From WRGT01 sp964450405 (GTDB lineage: Bacteria > Spirochaetota > UBA4802 > UBA5550): 64,000 bases of DNA. The notes beneath the pieces are model-generated. The model ran no database searches, had not been told where the DNA came from, and saw nothing but the letters and a program-made list of their open reading frames with translations. Below are positions 1 to 9,033 of this stretch, piece by piece. Both the position numbers and the translations under genes were made by a program. Within the stretch, counting starts at the first letter, position 1, and each line of letters starts with the position of its first letter. The DNA is taken from the NCBI GenBank assembly GCA_964450405.1, contig CAYVCQ010000011.1, positions 1 through 64,000 on the forward strand, written 5' to 3'.

Positions 1-33
1 AATGAGGCTCTTGATTTCCTGAAAAAAGCATAA
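1..33 (+). CDS. C-terminal tail of an upstream gene (partial)
   Basis: Reading from base 1, the window opens with ten codons (NEALDFLKKA) and a TAA at 31-33. The short helical, charged peptide looks like the end of a protein, and the next gene starts 13 bases later, as in an operon. The frame is open to the window edge, so this is probably the 3' end of a gene, but ten residues cannot identify it. Confidence 0.4.
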   Translation, partial: NEALDFLKKA

Positions 34-46
34 TCTGCGGTATATA

Positions 47-2260
47 TTGAAGATTAGAGAGAGTAAAAAAAAACAGGGAAGTTTTTTCAGTAATCTTTTT
101 ACAGATTTTAAGGATTTTATCGATCCTGAAAAAGAAGAGATAATATTCAATGATATATCCCTTGGTCTTGGGAATAGAGTTGCTTATCAGAAATTTCGAA
201 ACTTCACCTGGCCTTTGTGGCTTTCAGATGCTGAGGATTTTTATTCTCTCAATTATCGATCTACACCTAACCCTCTACTCCTGAATACTAACTTCCGGGA
301 GTGGCAGACCTTTACAAATTATTTATCCAATGATGAAATTCATATAGACAGAGGCGGTATGATAACAGGCCCGGGGGATTCCTCATGGTCAGTAGAGTTC
401 TGGTTTTACAGCAGGAATATCCTTTATCAGCCTCAGAAATACCATAAGAGTATTTTGCCCGTTAGAAATCATAAAACAGGTGAAATCAGTATTACCGGTA
501 ATTATGGAAATGCACAATTTAAAGAAAGAATTGCAGGAGCAAAATCTAATATTGATGAAGCTATTGTGTCATACAGTATTAATGCTGATTCGCCTGAGGA
601 TATGCTATTCGTAGTAATCCGCCCATATAACTGCTATGCAATAGGTGGAGTGCATGATATCTTCTTTGAAAAAGCAGGGAACTTTCTAAAAATTAACGGA
701 AAACAGTGCGTTTGCTTTGAAAAAAAACCTGATTTTGTGGAAACCGGTTCCGGAAATAACGGAGATGTCCAGTGTTTAAGCAGAGAATTTAATGATTCTA
801 CTTTATGCAGTTTTGGAATGGCATCAATGGCACTGGGATTCACTCTTAAAAAGGGTGATAATTTGTTGAATCTAAGGGTTTCTCTGGATAAAGGGAGATC
901 TTTGTCTCAGCAGAAATTTGATTTTGTTAAATCATTCAAAGAGTTTCAATCATTTTCAGAAATGAGAATGAACGAAGGTTTGAAAATGGAAATTCCCGAT
1001 GAAAATTTAACAAAATATTTCCAGCAGTCAAAAATTACGTTATTTAACAATAATGCCAATGATTTTGATGCTGAGAAGATAGAGGGATTCAGAAATCTCT
1101 ATTTCTTCACTTATGCAATGAATAGAGCTGGTCTTCAATTAGAGGCCGAAAAACTCTTTAATATAATGCTCGAGAAATTTAAATACAATATTAAAAATCC
1201 GGGATATGTTTCAGTAATCAGCGCGTCATATCTTATAAATTCATTTTATGAGTGTTATATTCATAAAAGAGAGTCTGAATTCCTGCAGAGTTACTTTCCT
1301 GTTATTCGTAAGCTGGGTGATTTTATATATAGTTTTGCAACAGAGATACATTCCGTGTCACAGCTTCAGGGGAATGCGCAGAATAACTATTATATAAAAG
1401 AACCGACTGAATCAGATTTTATAATAATAATGTCTTCGATGATAAATGTTTCCTACCTATGCCGATGTATGGGTATTTTCGGCGATGAAGTTAAGTATAA
1501 GAACGAGAGTGATCGTATACAATCTATCGTTAAAAATGTTTTAGAAAAACGAAAGCAGAAATCAATAGATAACTTTTATTCATTTAAATCGTTAGTTGCC
1601 TTTCCGGATAGTATTATTACCGGCTATAAAGAAGATGAGTTATTAGAATTTTTTTCCAGCCTGACGAAAGATGAAAATTTTCCTGTTTTTGATAATCTTA
1701 CCGGGATAGATCTCTTTTCAAGTGCCCTGGTTTTAATACATTTAATAACTCTTAAAGATGCCAGATTCAATTCATTCTTTAAAAAATTCTTTTTGATAAT
1801 AGATGATTTTTTCACTCTTCCTGAGTTTGTAGATCCAATATTGAAAAGGGGTGTTTGGGGAGATGGAAATTTAAAAATTACTGCAGCACTGATATTATTA
1901 ATAATCAGAAATAGAATATTCCTTGATAGAACAGATCGGCTGGAAATATTTCCTGCACCTGAAAAAAGCTGGTTTGAAACAGGGAAAAGAATAAAGGTTG
2001 AGGACGCTTCAACCAGATATGGTAAAATATCTTTTATTTCGGAAACTCAGGATGATGAAATAAAACTTACTTTTAAGGGACTACCTAAATTCATTCCCTC
2101 AGATATAATGATTAATCTTCCGATTGAAACTCATTTAATTGAATCTGATGACTTCATCCTGAAAAGGAAGGTCGGAAACAGTTATATTATAAACGGATGG
2201 CCCTCAATTATAAGATTCTCCATCACTAAAAAAAGTGAACCTGCCGGATCTCCTATTTAA
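47..2260 (+). CDS. Six-hairpin-glycosidase-like protein, function unknown
   Basis: Protein of 737 residues without signal peptide. Residues about 100-330 look like a beta-rich N-terminal domain (PGDSSWSVEFWFYS, VVIRPYNCYAIGG). Residues about 330-640 are alpha-helical, as in an (alpha/alpha)6 barrel. The end (EIFPAPEKSWFETGKRIKVE, then STRYGKISF) matches the beta-sandwich pattern that follows the barrel in glycogen-debranching-like and other six-hairpin glycosidases. I cannot point to the catalytic acids, so substrate and activity are open. The start is a TTG at 47 with no clear Shine-Dalgarno sequence. It follows the tail of another gene by 13 bases, so it is probably inside an operon. Fold call is inference from pattern; the ORF itself is secure. 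Confidence 0.55.
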   Translation: MKIRESKKKQGSFFSNLFTDFKDFIDPEKEEIIFNDISLGLGNRVAYQKFRNFTWPLWLSDAEDFYSLNYRSTPNPLLLNTNFREWQTFTNYLSNDEIHIDRGGMITGPGDSSWSVEFWFYSRNILYQPQKYHKSILPVRNHKTGEISITGNYGNAQFKERIAGAKSNIDEAIVSYSINADSPEDMLFVVIRPYNCYAIGGVHDIFFEKAGNFLKINGKQCVCFEKKPDFVETGSGNNGDVQCLSREFNDSTLCSFGMASMALGFTLKKGDNLLNLRVSLDKGRSLSQQKFDFVKSFKEFQSFSEMRMNEGLKMEIPDENLTKYFQQSKITLFNNNANDFDAEKIEGFRNLYFFTYAMNRAGLQLEAEKLFNIMLEKFKYNIKNPGYVSVISASYLINSFYECYIHKRESEFLQSYFPVIRKLGDFIYSFATEIHSVSQLQGNAQNNYYIKEPTESDFIIIMSSMINVSYLCRCMGIFGDEVKYKNESDRIQSIVKNVLEKRKQKSIDNFYSFKSLVAFPDSIITGYKEDELLEFFSSLTKDENFPVFDNLTGIDLFSSALVLIHLITLKDARFNSFFKKFFLIIDDFFTLPEFVDPILKRGVWGDGNLKITAALILLIIRNRIFLDRTDRLEIFPAPEKSWFETGKRIKVEDASTRYGKISFISETQDDEIKLTFKGLPKFIPSDIMINLPIETHLIESDDFILKRKVGNSYIINGWPSIIRFSITKKSEPAGSPI

Positions 2261-2360
2261 TTGCTTGTAAAGAATTATTGATTTAATAATCCCATATGCC
2301 GATTATAATTAAGTATAACAATGCTTATAAATGCATAAGAGTATAAGGGTTGATAGCCCA

Positions 2361-2389
2361 TTGAAAGTTCCCGAAGGGGATTATATAGT
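2361..2389 (+). promoter_or_regulatory. Sigma70-type promoter of the TPR/Mrr-like gene
   Basis: TTGAAA (2361-2366), a 17-base spacer and TATAGT (2384-2389), each 5/6 to consensus. It would give a leader of about 45 bases before the ATG at 2441. The gene has a GAGAG ribosome site just upstream. Confidence 0.55.
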
Positions 2390-2440
2390 TTGTTTGTATT
2401 GAACTTTTTAAATTAGTAAAATCTCAAACAAGAGAGAGTT

Positions 2441-4012
2441 ATGTTAGTACCATTTCTTATAACAGCGATTATTATTCTGGGGGCTATAGTTTTTTATCTA
2501 TACTATCTTGCTCCTAAACTTAATCCAAAAAATAAAGCCGAAATCCTTCTTGGAGAAAACCGGATTGATGAAGCTATCGTTGAATTTAAGAAAGTTCTTG
2601 AACACCGTCCCTCGGATGTTGCGGTACATTGGCAGCTTTCAGGTCTCTATTTGAATCAGGAAAAGATGGATCTTGCAGTAAATCATCTGGAAGCAATTAC
2701 AGATATAAACCGTTACACTGCCGATGTGGAAAAGGGTGATGTTTATAAACTTCTTGCGGATCTTTATATGCAGAGAGGGGATAAGCTTAAGGCATTTGAA
2801 AAGTTTTACGAACTTCTCAAAGAGTATCCAAGTGATTTTGAAGCGTTGTATCATGTCGGTTTTATATCTCTGGGGCAGGAAGTGTTTGAAACAGCTTATA
2901 GATATCTCGAAGCACTTTCAAGATTAAAGAAAAAGAATTTTGAAATTCTCTTCGGAGCAGGAATTGCAGCACTGCAGAGCCAGAGAACAACAGAATCAAT
3001 TGCACTTTTTAAAGATGCACTGTCTCTCCAGCCTGAATCAGATATTGCAAACATCGCCATGGCTTTTGCTCTATATAGAAAAAAAGATTTTAAAACCGCT
3101 GTTAATAATGCTAAATATATAGTTGATAATTCAAAAGACGAGAATGCTCTGCTAATAGGGAAGAGGCTTCTTGCTTTTATCTATATTGAGCTTCGAAAGC
3201 ATGCCATGGCAATTAAATTATTTGATGAGTTGAAAGAGTATTGTGTTCAGAATGGTTTTGATGATGAAATAAAGGTAGCACTATACGATTTCGGGTTTGC
3301 CAATCTTGTTGATGATAGAAAAGAGGAGGCTTATGCAGTCTGGAATCAGCTTTATCAGATGGAGAGAAATTTCAGAAATGTACTCGATCTAATTACAAAA
3401 TTAAGAAAGGAAATGGATGTAAAGCCGGGAGCAAAAGCTGATGAATCGAGACCTGTTTTGATTGAAGCTGAAGCATGGAAAGAGAAAGCTTTTTCTGAAA
3501 TGTTTTTATGGGATATCTGCGGTTTGAAAAGCGAACATGAAATGGATATAAAGAGTATAATTGCATCCTCGAAAGCTTCCGAAACAAGAGAAAAAAAAGG
3601 TGTTGAAGAGTCAAAGATCACTAAAGAGTCTATAGGGAGTATTGAAGATATTTATAAACTTGATGCTGAGTCTTTCAGAAGTGTATCATATAGATTGTGT
3701 GAAAAACTCGGATTAAGTATAGATGAAATAATGACTACATATCGTGAGTCGGATGGTGTTGATTTTATGGCCATCCAGAAAGAGGGTAAGATCAAAACTC
3801 TTGTATGGGTCAGAAGATGGAAAGGGGCAAATATCGGAGAGATACCGCTCCGGAATTTTGCACAGGCGATAAATGATGCAAAGGCCAAGCAGGGGTATTT
3901 TATCACAACATCACCCCTCTCTGCTGCAGGAGAGGCCGCACTAACAAGTCTTGAGAAAGTTAAGGTTATTTTCCCGGAAGATATGGCGGCATTACTCAAG
4001 GGTCTGGTGTAA
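2441..4012 (+). CDS. Membrane-anchored TPR protein with degenerate Mrr-like C-terminal domain
   Basis: 523 residues. One N-terminal membrane segment (about 3-23) is followed by TPR repeats over about 33-310 (for example IDEAIVEFKKVLEHRPSD), which usually bind proteins. A charged linker (375-400) leads to a C-terminal domain (405-523) patterned like the Mrr/restriction-endonuclease fold: SDGVDFMAIQ, LVWVRRWKG, GYFITTSPLSAAGEAAL. The acidic residue D441 is kept, but the expected Q/E-x-K motif on the next strand reads W456-V-R458, so nuclease activity is doubtful. Such domains in TPR proteins may bind nucleic acid without cutting. It has its own promoter and is followed after 4 bases by the ParB-like gene, so the two are probably co-transcribed. 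Confidence 0.7.
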   Translation: MLVPFLITAIIILGAIVFYLYYLAPKLNPKNKAEILLGENRIDEAIVEFKKVLEHRPSDVAVHWQLSGLYLNQEKMDLAVNHLEAITDINRYTADVEKGDVYKLLADLYMQRGDKLKAFEKFYELLKEYPSDFEALYHVGFISLGQEVFETAYRYLEALSRLKKKNFEILFGAGIAALQSQRTTESIALFKDALSLQPESDIANIAMAFALYRKKDFKTAVNNAKYIVDNSKDENALLIGKRLLAFIYIELRKHAMAIKLFDELKEYCVQNGFDDEIKVALYDFGFANLVDDRKEEAYAVWNQLYQMERNFRNVLDLITKLRKEMDVKPGAKADESRPVLIEAEAWKEKAFSEMFLWDICGLKSEHEMDIKSIIASSKASETREKKGVEESKITKESIGSIEDIYKLDAESFRSVSYRLCEKLGLSIDEIMTTYRESDGVDFMAIQKEGKIKTLVWVRRWKGANIGEIPLRNFAQAINDAKAKQGYFITTSPLSAAGEAALTSLEKVKVIFPEDMAALLKGLV

Positions 4013-4016
4013 AACT

Positions 4017-4937
4017 ATGGTTCTTTATTCCTCTGAACCGATAAAAGTTTCAATGGCCGATATTTCCACAGATGAGATCTTCAAGGTAAGTAAGCATAAT
4101 TATCAAAATACACTACCGGCTTCATTAAAAATCTCCGGGATGCTTGAAGTCCCCTATATATTTAAATCAGGTTCAGGTTATGGTGTACTCACTTGTCATA
4201 ATAGAATAAAAATATTACGAGAGTCGGGAGTTGCAGAATTATTTTGTTTTGTAATGGATTCTCCTGATGCTGATATATTTATGAATCATATTTCTTTAAA
4301 AGCCTATAGGAATGAAATAGGTTCTTTTGGAAAATTGAAAACTCTCTTTATTCTTAATACATTTTTTAATCTCACAGAGTCGGTGCGGAAAGACTTCTGC
4401 ACAAAAATTCTTAAACTTCCTCTGGAGATTATAGAGAATGGGGAATATTTGAAAAAGGTCCTTGATTTTCCGGAGACCATGATCGGGTATATTGATGAAA
4501 AAGATATTAGTTTTAAGGTTATAAAAGATCTCTCAATACTCCCTCATGACTGGATTGCTGTAATTGACAAATGGATAAAAAATGTTCCGGTAAGAGTAAA
4601 TATTTTCAGAATGCTCATTGATAATATATTTGATATTTACAGGAGGGGTGATGCTATATCATCAATAGATTCGATTTCATTAAATGATGACAAAGCCTTG
4701 CATGACGCTATCTACCGGATAAGATACCCCGAATTTTCAAAACTTAAAATGCAGACAGATAAATTAGTCGGTGAGTTGACCGGATCAGGCCTGTCGATTG
4801 ATTTTCCGGAATATTTTGATAGAGGATTTGTGACTCTTAAAATTGATATTAATAAAAAATCGGATTGCGTAGATCAATTGGGAAAGTTGTCAAAAATTAA
4901 AATTGAAAAACTGAGGGAGCTTCTTTCGTTTCTTTAA
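4017..4937 (+). CDS. ParB-like N-domain protein
   Basis: 306 residues from the ATG at 4017. A longer frame opens at 3951 inside the previous gene, but that start would overlap it by 62 bases and its first residues look like out-of-frame coding. The first 90 residues fit the ParB/sulfiredoxin N-terminal pattern: EPIKVSMADIS, LPASLKISGMLEVPYIF, then GYGVLTCHNRIKILRESG in place of the usual GxRR box. The rest is helical without a recognisable DNA-binding motif. It differs from chromosomal ParB: no Soj/ParA neighbour and no parS seen. Its partner is the TPR/Mrr-like gene 4 bases upstream. It ends 3 bases before the converging gene. Role unknown. Confidence 0.55.
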   Translation: MVLYSSEPIKVSMADISTDEIFKVSKHNYQNTLPASLKISGMLEVPYIFKSGSGYGVLTCHNRIKILRESGVAELFCFVMDSPDADIFMNHISLKAYRNEIGSFGKLKTLFILNTFFNLTESVRKDFCTKILKLPLEIIENGEYLKKVLDFPETMIGYIDEKDISFKVIKDLSILPHDWIAVIDKWIKNVPVRVNIFRMLIDNIFDIYRRGDAISSIDSISLNDDKALHDAIYRIRYPEFSKLKMQTDKLVGELTGSGLSIDFPEYFDRGFVTLKIDINKKSDCVDQLGKLSKIKIEKLRELLSFL

Positions 4938-4940
4938 ATT

Positions 4941-5288
4941 TTAGTGAAGAGTGTCGGTTCCGTCGTCGTCCAGCTTTTTCATATCCACTATATCGCTGAA
5001 GTTAGATAAAGATAAAATAATACTGTTAAATATAAATCCTGTAATAATAAATTTTGTGAATTTTTCATTTGTGCTGTAAAGTGTGAATAACTGATGAGTT
5101 ACAAATATGCAGTTATCCATGACCTCCTGAAGAAATAAATCCTTTTCAGTTTTTTTTTCTTCAGGATTGGATTTTTTTAAGATAGAACCTTGTTTGGATT
5201 CATAAATTATGGCCTCGAGTAGATTCTGAAAAAACTTATCAAAATCATCTGTATATTTTACCTCGAATCCGTTTATGAGTTTAATCAT
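4941..5288 (-). CDS. Hypothetical protein coupled to the S1-domain gene
   Basis: 115 residues, unrecognised. It is mostly helical, with a lysine/glutamate-rich centre and a hydrophobic stretch (FIITGFIFNSIILSLSNF) near residues 80-97. The ATG lies 2 bases after the stop of the S1-domain gene, with no good ribosome site of its own, which suggests translational coupling. It ends 3 bases from the converging ParB-like gene, and I see no terminator between them. Confidence 0.6.
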   Translation of the reverse strand: MIKLINGFEVKYTDDFDKFFQNLLEAIIYESKQGSILKKSNPEEKKTEKDLFLQEVMDNCIFVTHQLFTLYSTNEKFTKFIITGFIFNSIILSLSNFSDIVDMKKLDDDGTDTLH

Positions 5289-5290
5289 CT

Positions 5291-6730
5291 TTATTTAACT
5301 TGCTTTTTTAAATTATCAAATTTATCTTTTAGCAGATTTCCCAGACTTGAAGAGGATGCTTCGTTTCCGTTTTTCAGAAATGAATTGTAATCGCTCAACT
5401 CTTCTTTTTTCATTGCACCGGTTTCACTTAAGATAAGTTTTCTGCTTGAGCTCTGTATTTCTTTTATTGTTACGGTTAGCTCTTTTCCAGTTGTGTAATT
5501 TTTCTGCATATCGTTAGCCGCAGAAAGTTCATTCTTTGGTATAAAACCGAGCATACCGTTATCGAGTCTAAGCGTAACTCCGCTGTTGTTCACACCTTCA
5601 ATTGTACCTTTATGTGATTCATTTGTAAGATTCTCTGCGGGGATCTGCCATGGATCAGCTTCTCCGGTCATGAGCTGCATTGAGATTTTTTTACTCTCAC
5701 GGTCTATTGATATTATTTTCGCGCTGACAAGATCATTTCTTTTAAGTACATCTTCAGCCTTATTGATTCTTTTTGTAGGACTCATTTTAGATACATGTAT
5801 AAATCCTTCAATACCCGGTTCAAGTTCGACAAATGCTCCCTGAGGAATTAAATTCACAACCTTACCGCTTATTATTTGATTTTCACTGTAATTTTTTATA
5901 TTGGTCCATGGCTCATCCAAAAGTTGTTTTAAACTCAAGGTAATTTTATTCTTGTTCCAGTCGATAGCGATGATTTTAGCTTTAACCTCATCACCTTCTT
6001 TAAAAGCGGAGAGATCGGCCGATCTGCTCCATGAAATTTCAGATTTCGGGACCATCCCTTCAATTCCGTCAAGGCTTACAAACATTCCGAAATCATGCTT
6101 CGATGCAATTTTACCGGATACAGTATCACCAACATTCATGCTTTCCTTCAAGCTGGCTTCTTTTTCTTTTCTTGTTTCATCAAGAAGAACTCTTCTTGAA
6201 AGGATTATATTCTTACCATTTTCTTTAAATTCAATAATTTTGAAAACAAAGCTTTTATTAAGATATTTTGATTTATCATCTGTGGCCTTGACATCAATCT
6301 GGGAGTAGGGGCAGAAGCATCTGAATCCGGAGACTGTTACATTATAGCCTCCCTTTACCTCGGCTGAAACAAGACCTTCTATGGGCATTTCATTTTTAAA
6401 TGCTGTTAAAAGAAGTTCCGGAGTAATTTCTCCTGATCCTATTTTTAACCCGGCTTTTATCTCTCCGTTTTTAACAGAAACTATATAAACGGTAATCTTA
6501 TCACCTTTTTTATAAAGGAGATTTCCATTTTTATCCTTTAATTCAATAGTATCAATAAGGGCTTCGCTTTTGCCGGCAATATCAAGAAAGGAGCTCTCGG
6601 CACCTATCTGAATTATGGTTCCTTCTATTTTGTCTCCTGCAGAAAAATCATCTCTTACTTTTAAGGAATTTTCGAAAAGTTTAGAAAAGTCTTCTTCTTC
6701 TGAATCGTCTACGCTGAATTTATCGCTCAT
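5291..6730 (-). CDS. Five-domain S1 RNA-binding protein (ribosomal protein S1-like)
   Basis: 479 residues with five S1 (OB-fold) repeats at about 32-97, 114-185, 201-276, 284-356 and 370-437. Repeats 3 and 4 are closest to consensus (DFGMFVSLDGIEGMVPKSEI; GAFVELEPGIEGFIHVSKM). Proteins with this layout bind mRNA, and S1 on the 30S subunit helps start translation. An acidic N-terminus and a Ser/Lys-rich tail flank the repeats. Classical proteobacterial S1 has six repeats, so this may be the lineage's S1 or an S1-like paralogue. An AGGA site lies 8 bases before the ATG. It appears to lead a two-gene unit with the 115-residue protein. Confidence 0.85.
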   Translation of the reverse strand: MSDKFSVDDSEEEDFSKLFENSLKVRDDFSAGDKIEGTIIQIGAESSFLDIAGKSEALIDTIELKDKNGNLLYKKGDKITVYIVSVKNGEIKAGLKIGSGEITPELLLTAFKNEMPIEGLVSAEVKGGYNVTVSGFRCFCPYSQIDVKATDDKSKYLNKSFVFKIIEFKENGKNIILSRRVLLDETRKEKEASLKESMNVGDTVSGKIASKHDFGMFVSLDGIEGMVPKSEISWSRSADLSAFKEGDEVKAKIIAIDWNKNKITLSLKQLLDEPWTNIKNYSENQIISGKVVNLIPQGAFVELEPGIEGFIHVSKMSPTKRINKAEDVLKRNDLVSAKIISIDRESKKISMQLMTGEADPWQIPAENLTNESHKGTIEGVNNSGVTLRLDNGMLGFIPKNELSAANDMQKNYTTGKELTVTIKEIQSSSRKLILSETGAMKKEELSDYNSFLKNGNEASSSSLGNLLKDKFDNLKKQVK

Positions 6731-7119
6731 TTATCAATTCCTGGAAATTATTTTAATGTAACTGCTTAAAAACTGTAGTATTATATCTCCGGCGCGCCAC
6801 AGGCGCAGCGGAGAGCATTTTCACCACTGGTTTTTGAGTATTTGAATTTTAATCAATAATTATATATCATTTATCATTGTAAACCTTTTTTTAGAGAGTT
6901 GTAAATTCCGGAATGAAAAGAGGTTAATATATAAGAATATAATTCCGGCTTTGCTGAATCTCTAATTACCTGCTCTTATGGCTGATCATAACAGGCATAA
7001 TATACAATTCTATGCTTAAGCCTGTTTTTATGAGGTTTTGGATTATGAGAAGCTTGTACAGGTGGATGGGTTAGGGAAGAGCACTCGATAGAAAATAATG
7101 ATATTTTAAAATTTACAAG
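6731..7119. other. Intergenic region carrying a family A repeat
   Basis: 389 bases between two leftward genes. The S1-proximal part holds a family A repeat (6758-6844), so the repeat sits in or beside the S1 leader. Further on, AACAGGC (6990-6996) and GCCTGTT (7020-7026) can pair around a 23-base loop. No ORF or clear promoter box is visible. Confidence 0.5.
6758..6844. repeat. Family A interspersed repeat, copy 1
   Basis: The left end GTAACTGCTTAAAAACTG and right end CTGGTTTTTGAGTATTTG are imperfect inverted repeats. The core is much more GC-rich than its surroundings and can fold (CTCCGGCGCGCC then GCAGCGGAG). A core of the same kind (CGCCGCGCCACAGGC) occurs in copy 2 at 11039. Non-coding. 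Confidence 0.65.
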
Positions 7120-7539
7120 TCAGAGTTTTAATTGCATGCCAATCACGTCATGATCAAGGAAACCGAGTTTTTTATAAAAATCGATTACACCAGTATTGCT
7201 GCTTCTTACCTGGAGGTTAACCTTGGGGCAATCGAGTTCTTTAAATTTCTGCAGAGAAAACTCCACCAGTGATTTTCCGCAGCCGGTTCCTCTGTGAAGG
7301 GGGTGCACTCCAAGATAGTTAAGCCATCCTCTATGCCCATCATAGCCGGCCATTACAGAACCGATTATCATTTTGTCGAGTTCTGCAACAAAAAAAAGTT
7401 CCGGCTGAAACTTCATCTTTAATTCAATATCTTTTTCCGGATTATTAGATGGCACAATTAATCCGCATAGATGCCAAAGGTTAATTACCTGTGTTTTATC
7501 GGCGGTGTTGAAATTTCTTATTATTATCTTTTTTTTCAT
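7120..7539 (-). CDS. GNAT acetyltransferase, YpeA-like
   Basis: 139 residues, a single GNAT fold. The acetyl-CoA loop is LGVHPLHRGTGCGKSLVE, preceded by AGYDGHRGWLNY and followed by VNLQVRSSNTGVIDFYKKLG, the arrangement seen in the YpeA group of small acetyltransferases. It should move an acetyl group from acetyl-CoA to an amine; the acceptor is unknown. The length is typical and complete. An AGGA lies 10 bases before the ATG. It stands alone, leftward, with intergenic DNA on both sides. Confidence 0.85.
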   Translation of the reverse strand: MKKKIIIRNFNTADKTQVINLWHLCGLIVPSNNPEKDIELKMKFQPELFFVAELDKMIIGSVMAGYDGHRGWLNYLGVHPLHRGTGCGKSLVEFSLQKFKELDCPKVNLQVRSSNTGVIDFYKKLGFLDHDVIGMQLKL

Positions 7540-7708
7540 GTATATTAATCCTGATTTATGTAAATTATACTTAATCTTATAAAAAGTAAACTCTAAACAC
7601 TTATTTTTAAATTACATGGATCAGCATCTTAGCAAGGATGATAGAGTTCTTTAAAAATAAATGTTTATCAACAGGAAAGCTGTTTATTTGAATTTGTCAA
7701 TTTTATTA

Positions 7709-7734
7709 AAACATTTTCACATTTGAAAATGTTT
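7709..7734. promoter_or_regulatory. Perfect 11-bp dyad upstream of the small TPR gene
   Basis: AAACATTTTCA (7709-7719) and TGAAAATGTTT (7724-7734) are exact inverse complements around a 4-base centre, 37 bases before the ATG at 7771. No T-run follows, so an operator is more likely than a terminator. No regulator gene lies beside it. Confidence 0.45.
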
Positions 7735-7770
7735 AGTCTTTGTTAATTTTTATGTTAAGGTACAGCTTAT

Positions 7771-8148
7771 ATGGATAAATTAGAATTCATCGAAGCGGAT
7801 GATTATTATGATATAGCATGTCAGTGGCGGATTGAGAAAGAGTGGGACAAGGCCATTGAGTGTTTTAAACATGTTATTGAGCTAAATAAATATTTTATAT
7901 ACGCGTATATTGATCTCGCCGCAGTTTATGCAAGGCGGGAAGGTTATCATGATGCGGTAATAGTTTTAAAAAAGGCCATAAGAATAGATGCGGATTTTCA
8001 TCTGCTTTATTATAATATTGCAAAATATTTATACCGCAATGGAGAGATCAATGGTGCACTTAAATCAATTGAAGAGGCAATAAATAGGAGTGATACTAAG
8101 TTGTATAATATGGTTAGAAGAGTAATTCTGAATAAAATGAAATCATAA
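7771..8148 (+). CDS. Small TPR protein
   Basis: 125 residues made almost wholly of three TPR units: about 9-42 (YYDIACQWRIEKEWDKAIEC), 43-76 (YIYAYIDLAAVYARREGYHD) and 77-110 (YYNIAKYLYRNGEINGALKS). There is no signal peptide or extra domain, so it is probably a cytoplasmic adaptor; the partner is unknown. It is a single-gene unit: a perfect dyad lies upstream and an intrinsic terminator starts 5 bases after the stop. An AAGG lies 11 bases before the ATG. Confidence 0.8.
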   Translation: MDKLEFIEADDYYDIACQWRIEKEWDKAIECFKHVIELNKYFIYAYIDLAAVYARREGYHDAVIVLKKAIRIDADFHLLYYNIAKYLYRNGEINGALKSIEEAINRSDTKLYNMVRRVILNKMKS

Positions 8149-8152
8149 AAAA

Positions 8153-8182
8153 CCGGGTGCAGTAATTACACCCGGTTTTTTT
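8153..8182. terminator. Intrinsic terminator, probably bidirectional
   Basis: CCGGGTG (8153-8159) pairs with CACCCGG (8169-8175), followed by seven T; six A precede the stem. It lies between the converging TPR and CoA-transferase genes and can serve both. Confidence 0.9.
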
Positions 8183-8203
8183 GATGAATTTGTCTTTATT
8201 TAT

Positions 8204-8989
8204 TTACGACGGCAAACTTATAAACAGTCCGTTTGGATCAACTTCATTCCGCAATATCTGAAGAACTTCTTTGGATGGAAGCTCCGTTGCAGGTATTGCT
8301 CCCTGAGGCCTCACCAGTTCGAATCCTGAAGCAAGCTGAGCAAGTTCAGGAGATACACCGGGATGAAGAGATTTTATTCTCATCCTGTGTGTTTCCGGAT
8401 CGAAATCATATACACCTGCAGAGGTTATTACTGCAAGAGGACCATCGTTCAGAAGTCCGGCTTCTTTTCTGCTATCTCCCCCTTCGAGCCAGCCTGGAGA
8501 TGTAATGAAATCCACTTTTTTTGCAAACTTGCTCTGATCCTGAAGCCCTACGTAAATAAGTTTATCAACAAGTGAAGATACGTCATTGTTGCCGCCCGAA
8601 CCTGTGAGACGGACTTTTGGATTAGTAAAATCAGAACCTATCTGATGAGTATTGGCATTACCGTACATATCTATCTGGGCAAATCCCAGAAAGCCTTTGT
8701 CAACCATACCGGCAGCCGCCTGGCCGAATGAATATGACATCTCCATGATTATCGGAGATTTACGCCATGTCATTGGGCCGCCTACGGACCATGGCATCTC
8801 AAGCTGTTCAGGATCCTGTCCTCCGGATTCATAAACAAAAGTAATGTGTGGGGCGTGAGTTTTTTTTGCTAGAATGGCTGCAACCATGGGCAGACCTGTT
8901 CCTATATAAACAACCTCGTTATCCTCGATCTGCTTTGAAAGAACAAAAGCTATCATTTCGAGGGGGTTCATCGGTTTATCATTTAACAT
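8204..8989 (-). CDS. Class I CoA-transferase, beta subunit (glutaconate CoA-transferase B-like)
   Basis: 261 residues, close to the usual beta-subunit length. The CoA-transferase motif VYESGGQ places a glutamate at residue 54, the position of the catalytic Glu54 that forms the glutamyl-CoA thioester in Acidaminococcus glutaconate CoA-transferase. Further family blocks are GTGLPMVAAILAKK, GFLGFAQIDMYGNANTH and TSAGVYDFDPETHRM. It should work with the alpha subunit encoded 44 bases upstream. The true acid may be glutaconate or another carboxylate; the same fold also occurs in IpdAB ring-cleavage enzymes. Transcription is from the shared TetR-linked operator region, ending at the 8153 hairpin. 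Confidence 0.88.
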   Translation of the reverse strand: MLNDKPMNPLEMIAFVLSKQIEDNEVVYIGTGLPMVAAILAKKTHAPHITFVYESGGQDPEQLEMPWSVGGPMTWRKSPIIMEMSYSFGQAAAGMVDKGFLGFAQIDMYGNANTHQIGSDFTNPKVRLTGSGGNNDVSSLVDKLIYVGLQDQSKFAKKVDFITSPGWLEGGDSRKEAGLLNDGPLAVITSAGVYDFDPETHRMRIKSLHPGVSPELAQLASGFELVRPQGAIPATELPSKEVLQILRNEVDPNGLFISLPS

Positions 8990-9033
8990 TATTTTTCTCC
9001 TAGTTAATTCAGAATTTTAAGATAATGACCGGA

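Noticed and set aside
5901..6308. 135-codon frame antisense to the S1-domain gene
   Set aside because: Shadow of a secure gene.
8315..8330. GTTCGAATCC, like a tRNA T-arm
   Set aside because: Lies within the CoA-transferase beta coding sequence with no acceptor stem or anticodon arm.
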